A stretch of 29,027 bases of DNA from CAZSWR01 sp964610885 (GTDB taxonomy: Bacteria > Bacteroidota > Ignavibacteria > Kapaibacteriales > UBA2268): positions 1 to 29,027 of the forward strand of contig CAZSWR010000041.1 of NCBI GenBank assembly GCA_964610885.1, read 5' to 3'. The stretch's first letter is position 1. Each line of letters starts with the position of its first letter. The position numbers were made by a program, and so were the translations under genes. The notes under the pieces are model-generated. The model saw only the letters and a program-made list of their open reading frames with translations. It had not been told where the DNA came from and made no database searches. This document shows, one piece after another, positions 24,580-29,027 of this stretch.

Positions 24580-24729
24580 ACAATAGTTTTTGATCGGATC
24601 GGAATAGACCAGTCGGAACATGCAATCAAGGCTACTGAAAGGAAGCTCGGATCGCTCACCGGCGATTTATTTAATCCCAAGCCGGAATTCGCAAAAATTG
24701 ATTTGCAAAATTCACTCAAAGAGTATTAA
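24580..24729 (+). pseudogene. C-terminal gene remnant
   Basis: In the same frame as the preceding small ORF, directly after its TGA, 49 sense codons run to a TAA. They include FDRIGIDQSEHAIKATERKL and have base composition like the host genes rather than the AT-rich ORF before them. There is no start codon. It reads like the tail of a disrupted gene that was joined to the foreign ORF. Read-through of the TGA is possible but less likely. The parent family is not recognised. Confidence 0.35.
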
Positions 24730-24762
24730 CTTGCCGGCAGGAAAAATACACAATTGACAGCA

Positions 24763-25107
24763 ATGGAAAACTCGCAGACAACAAACGAAGAAATGAAAAG
24801 GCTAATCACCGAAGCCATTCGCGCGAACACTTCGCAAGATTTCTCTGTGTATTTGTTCGGATCGAGAGCGCGCGGGGATAACCAGCCCGACAGCGATTAC
24901 GACTTCCTGGTTGTCTTGGACGACGACCTCGATTGGAAATCGAAATCGGACATTTCCAAAACCATAAGGGTGCTGCTTGCCAAAAATCTTTGTGGCAATG
25001 GAGACTATTTCGGGTCAGACATCATTGTGAAATCTGCAAATGAATATGAAAATACCGGAGAAGGTACTTTCCTTTATGCAATCAAGCAGGAGTGTATTCG
25101 GCTATGA
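24763..25107 (+). CDS. minimal nucleotidyltransferase (MNT-type) domain protein
   Basis: A 114-residue protein of the NTP_transf_2/MNT family. The hallmark GSRARGDNQPDSDYDFLVVL carries the GS...DxD metal-binding pattern. Such small proteins pair with HEPN proteins in toxin-antitoxin modules, where MNT neutralises the HEPN RNase by adding AMP. I chose the ATG at 24763; a TTG at 24754 sits at a better distance (11 bases) from the AGGA at 24739 and is a real alternative. The stop codon overlaps an ATG (ATGA), as is usual for a following HEPN gene, but that frame runs only 24 residues. Confidence 0.75.
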   Translation: MENSQTTNEEMKRLITEAIRANTSQDFSVYLFGSRARGDNQPDSDYDFLVVLDDDLDWKSKSDISKTIRVLLAKNLCGNGDYFGSDIIVKSANEYENTGEGTFLYAIKQECIRL

Positions 25108-25178
25108 GCGAAAGAGTATCTAATACAAAGAAATTGAATTCTTGTACATCTTTCCTTTCAACATTGCGCTGCCCTTGA
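25104..25178 (+). pseudogene. truncated partner ORF overlapping the MNT gene
   Basis: An ATG overlapping the MNT stop (ATGA) opens a 24-residue frame beginning MSERVSNTKK that stops at 25178. HEPN/MNT pairs usually have this four-base overlap, so this looks like the start of a lost HEPN gene. In another frame 25124-25255 is open for 43 codons (with FPFNIALPLKNKVAVATYRF) and resembles the end of some protein, without a start codon. Together these suggest a deletion scar. The parent families are not certain. Confidence 0.4.
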
Positions 25179-25264
25179 AAAATAAAGTGGCAGTCGCCAC
25201 CTATCGATTCATTGAATCGAAGATAACTGAAAAAGAAAATTTATCACTATTCTAAGAATATAAA

Positions 25265-26176
25265 ATGAAACTCAACCACGTACTAGAATCTCAACAATTC
25301 ACCGTGCCGATCCTTATGGAACTCTTCGAGCGCACCGAATTGATGAAAAAAGTTGTCGCCCGCGGTGGCACAAAAGATTTCGACCGCAAGATAATGGCAA
25401 ATCTTTTCTACCAACCGTCCACACGTACTCGCTTCTCGTTCGAATCGGCAATGCACCGCCTGGGCGGACGTGTGCTCTCGACAGAACAGGCACACGAGTT
25501 TTCGTCCGAAATGGGCGGTGGCGGATTGGAAGACACTATCAAAATCATGTCCAATTACTGTGACGTGATTGTACTGCGCCACACCGAAGCCGGCGGAGCC
25601 AAACGAGCGGCCAAGGTCTCGCCCGTGCCGATTATCAACGCCGGAGACGGCGCCGGCGGCCAGCACCCCACCCAGGCCCTCTTGGACCTCTATACCATTT
25701 ACAACGAATGCCACACTCTGAACGGCGTTTCCGTTGCGATTATCGGCGATTTGGACAACGGCCGCACGGCCCATTCGCTCGCCTACCTGCTCTCGAAATT
25801 CGACCGTGTCAAAATGTACTTCGTAGCCCCTGATAATATGCAGATGAAACAAGACATCCTCGACCACCTCGAAGAACACAGAGTTTGGTTCAAATGCGTT
25901 TCGTCCATCGAAGATGTGATCGACCGAGTGGATGTCGTCTATCAGACCCGTATCCCCAAAGGTGCGATCGACTCATCGACCGATCTGAAAGCATTCAATA
26001 TCGATTCGGACGTGCTCCAGAAAATGAAATACAACTCGATCATTCTGCACCCGCTCCCGCGCACAATCGAAATCAGCCACGACGTGGACCAAGACCCACG
26101 CGCCGCCTATTTCCGCCAAGTGAAAAACGGCCTCTACGTGCGTATGGCACTGCTCTCGATGATTTTCGAGGACTAA
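25265..26176 (+). CDS. pyrB: aspartate carbamoyltransferase-like protein with altered substrate site
   Basis: A 303-residue carbamoyltransferase most like the catalytic chain of E. coli-type ATCase, which makes carbamoyl-aspartate for pyrimidines. Carbamoyl-phosphate residues are kept: STRTRFSF (52-59), R105 in VLRH, H134 in QHPTQ, R167 in DNGRTAHS and HPLPR (262-266). R229 is kept in YQTRIP. The numbering matches E. coli exactly through position 231, so two changes stand out: the 80s loop reads SSEMGGGG with Gly at 84 instead of the essential Lys, and position 231 is Pro instead of Gln. Both normally contact aspartate. It may be ATCase or an enzyme for another amine. No regulatory chain is adjacent. 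The start ATG at 25265 has no Shine-Dalgarno. Confidence 0.85.
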   Translation: MKLNHVLESQQFTVPILMELFERTELMKKVVARGGTKDFDRKIMANLFYQPSTRTRFSFESAMHRLGGRVLSTEQAHEFSSEMGGGGLEDTIKIMSNYCDVIVLRHTEAGGAKRAAKVSPVPIINAGDGAGGQHPTQALLDLYTIYNECHTLNGVSVAIIGDLDNGRTAHSLAYLLSKFDRVKMYFVAPDNMQMKQDILDHLEEHRVWFKCVSSIEDVIDRVDVVYQTRIPKGAIDSSTDLKAFNIDSDVLQKMKYNSIILHPLPRTIEISHDVDQDPRAAYFRQVKNGLYVRMALLSMIFED

Positions 26177-26193
26177 GAGGAAAACTCTAATTT

Positions 26194-26232
26194 CAAATCC
26201 CGGTTCTCAACGCAAAGAATCGGGATTTGTTG
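26194..26232 (+). terminator. terminator after the ATCase-like gene
   Basis: A 14-bp stem with one G-T pair (CAAATCCCG and continuing bases at 26194-26207, pairing with 26216-26229) and an 8-base loop. It starts 17 bases after the stop codon and is followed by a moderately T-rich TTGTTG. Confidence 0.6.
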
Positions 26233-26239
26233 TATATGG

Positions 26240-26425
26240 ATGCGTTTGATATGGCAATGTGTATCGACCCATTGCCAGAAATCGCAGCAAGCCATTGAAA
26301 TATCTGTAAATCCCCCAACCCCCTTTGCCAAAGGGGGCTTAGGGAAAGTATGTGCTAATACATTGATAATATTAAAGATATGGCATGCATCGAACCCACG
26401 AGTTAACCCGTGGAATGGCACCGTG
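26240..26425. repeat. inverted second copy of the composite palindromic repeat
   Basis: Contains CGACCCATTGCC-type sequence (about 26263-26275), the hairpin CCCCCTTT-GCC-AAAGGGGG (26319-26337) and GAGTTAACCCGTGG (26399-26412), in the reverse order of the elements at 3394-3616. Translating matching strands gives related strings (WVATHC versus CVSTHC, NPRVNPW in both). Copies are diverged, which indicates a dispersed family rather than a recent duplication. Confidence 0.7.
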
Positions 26426-26483
26426 TTACTTTTTCAACAGTCTCTTAGAATTCTTCAAGAAAATGTAATAGTTGCGAATTGAT

Positions 26484-26627
26484 ACCGCGCGAGCGGTTGT
26501 TGTATTGTAGCAGTTGAGTCCCCCACGCAAATCATACCGCATAGCGGTTGTTATATAAAACATTCGCTACGCGAAATCCTGCGAAAAAATCAATAAATAT
26601 ACTACAATACAACATCCGCTACGCGGT
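26484..26627. repeat. MITE-like element with 26-bp terminal inverted repeats
   Basis: The left arm ACCGCGCGAGCGGTTGTTGT and following bases (26484-26510) is an imperfect inverted copy of the right arm (26602-26627). Inside, a second smaller pair (ACCGCATAGCGGTTGTTATA and TTCGCTACGCG) repeats the same theme at about 26537-26573. There is no reading frame for a transposase. It lies just upstream of the lysR gene. Confidence 0.7.
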
Positions 26628-26746
26628 AAAATATCATTTTCTTTTTTTAACAACTCGTACAAAATGGTATTTGATGCAGTACCCATACAATGTGTTATAG
26701 GGCCAACTCGTAATAATGAATATGGGAAATATTTGGAGATCTGATC

Positions 26747-27640
26747 ATGTTCGACTTTCGCCTTAGAGTTTTCTACTCGGTTGCCAAAAGGCTTAATTTT
26801 ACCAAGGCTGCCACTGAGCTTTGCATCACCCAGCCGGCCGTTTCGAAACACATACACGAGATAGAAAGCCACTTCAAAGTGCAACTTTTCGATAGGAATG
26901 GCAGCCGAATCCGACTCACCGAAGCCGGCGAAGTGCTACTGAGATACTGCGTGAAGATCTTCGAGATGTACGACCGGCTCGAGTTCGATCTGAATTCATT
27001 TGCCAATTCCTTCGGCGGAAGGCTTCGAATTGGGGCGAGCACGACAATTGCGCAATATTTGCTCCCTCCGCTGCTGGCAGACTTTCATCAGAGCTACAAA
27101 GACATTCGCATCGAAATGTCAATAAACAATACCGAGCAAATTGAAGCGGCTCTTTTGAATGGCGACGCGGACTTAGGAGTTGTCGAGGGTCAGTCCAAGA
27201 ATCCACTTTTCCAATACACGGAATTTGTGGAAGACAGAATTGTGCCGGTTGCTGCGCGCAGCAATGGCCTCGGGCTGGGGGAAACTATGACCACAGACGA
27301 TTTGCTCTCCGTGCCGATACTGCTGCGCGAACCTGGATCGGGTACTTTGGAAGTGATTGCCCATGCCCTGAAAGCCCACGGGCTAAAGCTTTCGGATCTG
27401 AATTGCGAAATGCAGCTGGGCAGCACCGTAAGCCTGAAATCGTACCTGATGCACTCCGATTGCATTGCACTGCTGTCAATTCATTCGATACAAAGAGAAT
27501 TGAAGAATAATGAACTCCGAATTATTACCATAGAAAACTTGACCATCGACAGGTGCTTCCACTTCATCAGGAAATATGGCGACACCAACAGCATATCCCA
27601 ACTCTTCATCGATTACGCGAAGAGCTATAACTTTAAGTAA
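26747..27640 (+). CDS. LysR-family transcriptional regulator
   Basis: A 297-residue LysR-type regulator. The N-terminal winged HTH covers about 1-60, with LNFTKAATELCITQPAVSKH as its core and LFDRNGSRIRLTEAG as the wing. The effector-binding domain (about 90-295) starts at GGRLRIGASTTIAQYLLP. It resembles the CysB/CbbR/YeiE branch. The ATG at 26747 has GGAG 8 bases upstream. The YeiH-type transporter follows 86 bases downstream in the same orientation; lysR-yeiH pairs are common and the regulator probably controls the transporter. The inducer is unknown. Confidence 0.92.
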   Translation: MFDFRLRVFYSVAKRLNFTKAATELCITQPAVSKHIHEIESHFKVQLFDRNGSRIRLTEAGEVLLRYCVKIFEMYDRLEFDLNSFANSFGGRLRIGASTTIAQYLLPPLLADFHQSYKDIRIEMSINNTEQIEAALLNGDADLGVVEGQSKNPLFQYTEFVEDRIVPVAARSNGLGLGETMTTDDLLSVPILLREPGSGTLEVIAHALKAHGLKLSDLNCEMQLGSTVSLKSYLMHSDCIALLSIHSIQRELKNNELRIITIENLTIDRCFHFIRKYGDTNSISQLFIDYAKSYNFK

Positions 27641-27685
27641 TCGGCTATAAATTACTACGATTTAGTTTTTGCCTGTGTTTATCTT

Positions 27686-27693
27686 AATTTTGC
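27686..27693 (+). promoter_or_regulatory. possible promoter of the transporter gene
   Basis: TAATTTTG matches TAnnTTTG and lies 33 bases before the ATG at 27727. A TTTG lies only 13 bases upstream, shorter than the usual spacing, so the match is partial. A LysR binding site could lie in the 86-base gap. Confidence 0.4.
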
Positions 27694-27726
27694 GAATAGT
27701 ATTTGTTTCATTGATAAGATACAGTT

Positions 27727-28671
27727 ATGATTCGCAATATTATACAAAACAATTCGCTCCACAGAGTGCTATATATTGGCGTGGCAATTTTGTGCCTTAT
27801 GCCATTTGTTTCTGCTCCAATTGCTCTCTTCGCCGGGCTTGCTGTTGCCTTCACCGTCGGGGCGCCATTTGGGAAGTTCAATAAATGGGCATCGAAATAC
27901 CTTCTCCAATTATCCGTAGTCGGGCTGGGGTTCGGCATGAATTTAACCGAATCGGTTCAAACAGGCCGCGAAGGAATGATTTCCACGCTGGTAACTGTCT
28001 CCGGGGTCATGCTTGCCGGGCTGTTCATCGGCAAGAAGTTAGGCATTGGGAAAATACCATCCTACCTAATAGCATCGGGCACGGCAATTTGCGGCGGAAG
28101 TGCCATCGCGGCCGTTGGGCCAATCGCCAAGGCAAACGAGAGCGAAATGTCCGTTTCGTTGGCAGTCGTTTTCGTTCTAAATGCAATTGCATTGTTCATA
28201 TTCCCACTGATTGGGCATCTGGCACAGCTTTCCGAGCAACAGTTTGGGCTGTGGTCAGCGATTGCAATCCACGACACCAGTTCGGTGGTTGGGGCCAGCT
28301 CGGTTTACGGAATGCAAGCGCTACAGATTGCTACGATGGTGAAGCTCACTCGGGCCTTGTGGATTATTCCGCTTTCGTTTGTATCGATTCTCATTTTCAA
28401 GGCGAAAGGTTCGAAGATTTCAATCCCGTGGTTCATTCTCTTCTTCCTGCTCGCAATGATTGCCAATACGTACATTGGTTTCGACGGTGGCATCACGAGT
28501 TTCGTGGTCGGATCCGCGAGGAAGCTGCTGACGCTCACGTTGTTTTTTATCGGTGCCGGCCTTACTCGCGAAGGGCTAAAGACAGTCGGCATCCGCCCGT
28601 TAGTGTTGGGAATACTGCTCTGGATATTGATCGGAACTGTTAGCTTCGGCACGATTTATTTTGCAGGATGA
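27727..28671 (+). CDS. YeiH-family (UPF0324) putative sulfate exporter
   Basis: A 314-residue integral membrane protein of the YeiH/UPF0324 family, annotated as putative sulfate exporters. About nine to ten hydrophobic segments span the sequence. Family motifs are LGFGMNL (about 67-73), the GTAICGGSAIAAVGPI segment (about 118-133), AIHDTSSVVGASSVYG (about 180-195) and KLTRALWIIP. The last segment ends at the C-terminus with no extra domain. The ATG at 27727 follows lysR. A strong terminator lies 57 bases after the stop codon. The real substrate is not proven for the family; sulfite or sulfonate metabolites have also been suggested. Confidence 0.9.
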   Translation: MIRNIIQNNSLHRVLYIGVAILCLMPFVSAPIALFAGLAVAFTVGAPFGKFNKWASKYLLQLSVVGLGFGMNLTESVQTGREGMISTLVTVSGVMLAGLFIGKKLGIGKIPSYLIASGTAICGGSAIAAVGPIAKANESEMSVSLAVVFVLNAIALFIFPLIGHLAQLSEQQFGLWSAIAIHDTSSVVGASSVYGMQALQIATMVKLTRALWIIPLSFVSILIFKAKGSKISIPWFILFFLLAMIANTYIGFDGGITSFVVGSARKLLTLTLFFIGAGLTREGLKTVGIRPLVLGILLWILIGTVSFGTIYFAG

Positions 28672-28672
28672 T

Positions 28673-28714
28673 TAGTTGATGTGGTGATGTGATAATGTGA
28701 TGATGTGGTGATTA
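28673..28714. repeat. GATGTGGTGAT minisatellite after the transporter gene
   Basis: Imperfect GATGTGGTGAT-type repeats begin 1 base after the stop codon. They are the same sequence type as the spacers in the 13907-14291 block. Confidence 0.7.
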
Positions 28715-28725
28715 CTTTTTTCTAT

Positions 28726-28754
28726 AAGGGGCATGGCATGCCGTGCCCTTTTTT
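28726..28754 (+). terminator. Rho-independent terminator after the transporter gene
   Basis: Stem GGGCATGG (28729-28736) pairs with CCGTGCCC (28741-28748) around the loop CATG, with one G-T pair, followed by six T residues. AAG before the stem can extend it. Confidence 0.85.
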
Positions 28755-28776
28755 CTTGAAGCCTGCCAGATAGAGA

Positions 28777-28842
28777 ACTCATCCGATGATTAGCAACGTA
28801 TAATGTTAAATACAAAAGCGTACATATTGTCATCGGATGAGT
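28777..28842. repeat. 13-bp perfect inverted repeat with 40-base interior
   Basis: ACTCATCCGATGA (28777-28789) is repeated inverted at 28830-28842. The interior is AT-rich and has no reading frame. It could be a small structured RNA, an operator pair or the ends of a tiny mobile element. Confidence 0.6.
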
Positions 28843-28888
28843 ATTGGACTTTCAATGTAGGGGCGGGTTCGGAATCCGGCCGAGGATA

Positions 28889-28951
28889 AGCTGATGTGGT
28901 GATGAGCTGATGTGATGATTAGTTGCAAGTGGAAAGGTAAAAGTAGCAAGT
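28889..28951. repeat. minisatellite plus core motif at the right edge
   Basis: GCTGATGTGGTGATGAGCTG-type repeats lead into 28921-28951, an AGTTGCAAG-type core that matches the reverse complement of 14415-14445 at 30 of 31 positions. Beyond it, to the window edge, no gene is seen. Confidence 0.75.
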
Positions 28952-29027
28952 CAAATCAACTTAGAAGAGTACATGTACTGTCCTAAATAGAGTTGACTTT
29001 TTGAATTTAGAATACAAATTAAAAAAG

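Noticed and set aside
1..29027. tRNA or rRNA genes
   Set aside because: I looked for T-arm and cloverleaf patterns in the gaps and saw none, and no rRNA-like sequence.

Overview
The window looks like a chromosomal segment from a member of the Bacteroidota/Chlorobiota (FCB) lineage. The strongest marker is a 2321-residue SprA/Sov protein, the giant outer-membrane translocon of the type IX secretion system. Several genes are preceded by the Bacteroidetes-type promoter element TAnnTTTG, in two places with a TTTG element about 20 bases upstream. The dispersed intergenic palindromes and minisatellites are also of a kind common in that group. I cannot name a species; an uncultured Kapabacteria- or Ignavibacteria-like genome is a guess.

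Left part, minus strand (about 0.3-18.1 kb): a GyrI-like small-molecule-binding protein, a WYL-domain regulator, an M28 metallopeptidase lipoprotein, sprA, a yqeY-mutS2 operon, a tandem-repeat block with a 168-bp higher-order period, a small lipoprotein, obgE, and a very acidic 649-residue protein of unknown function that sits 2 bases upstream of obgE.

Middle part (18.4-21.5 kb): recX on the plus strand, convergent with a two-gene signalling operon on the minus strand. The operon encodes a receiver-histidine kinase fusion and a second histidine kinase with a CBS-like N-terminal sensor region. Its promoter lies so close to the start codon that the mRNA is probably leaderless.

Right part, plus strand (21.9-28.7 kb): ornithine carbamoyltransferase, carbamate kinase and an aspartate-carbamoyltransferase-like protein form a carbamoyl-phosphate cluster. 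A roughly 1-kb stretch of small, partly degraded genes interrupts it: an AT-rich ORF, a gene remnant, and a nucleotidyltransferase toxin/antitoxin-type gene whose downstream partner seems to be lost. The ATCase-like protein keeps the carbamoyl-phosphate site, but two aspartate-contacting residues (Lys84 and Gln231 in E. coli numbering) are replaced by Gly and Pro. A LysR regulator and a YeiH-family transporter follow, then a terminator and more repeats.

The most interesting items are the altered ATCase-like enzyme beside carbamate kinase and OTC, the degraded HEPN/MNT-like locus inserted there, the 168-bp higher-order repeat, and a composite palindromic repeat present twice, about 23 kb apart and in opposite orientations. 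I found no CRISPR array, rRNA, tRNA, intact transposase or obvious defence system.
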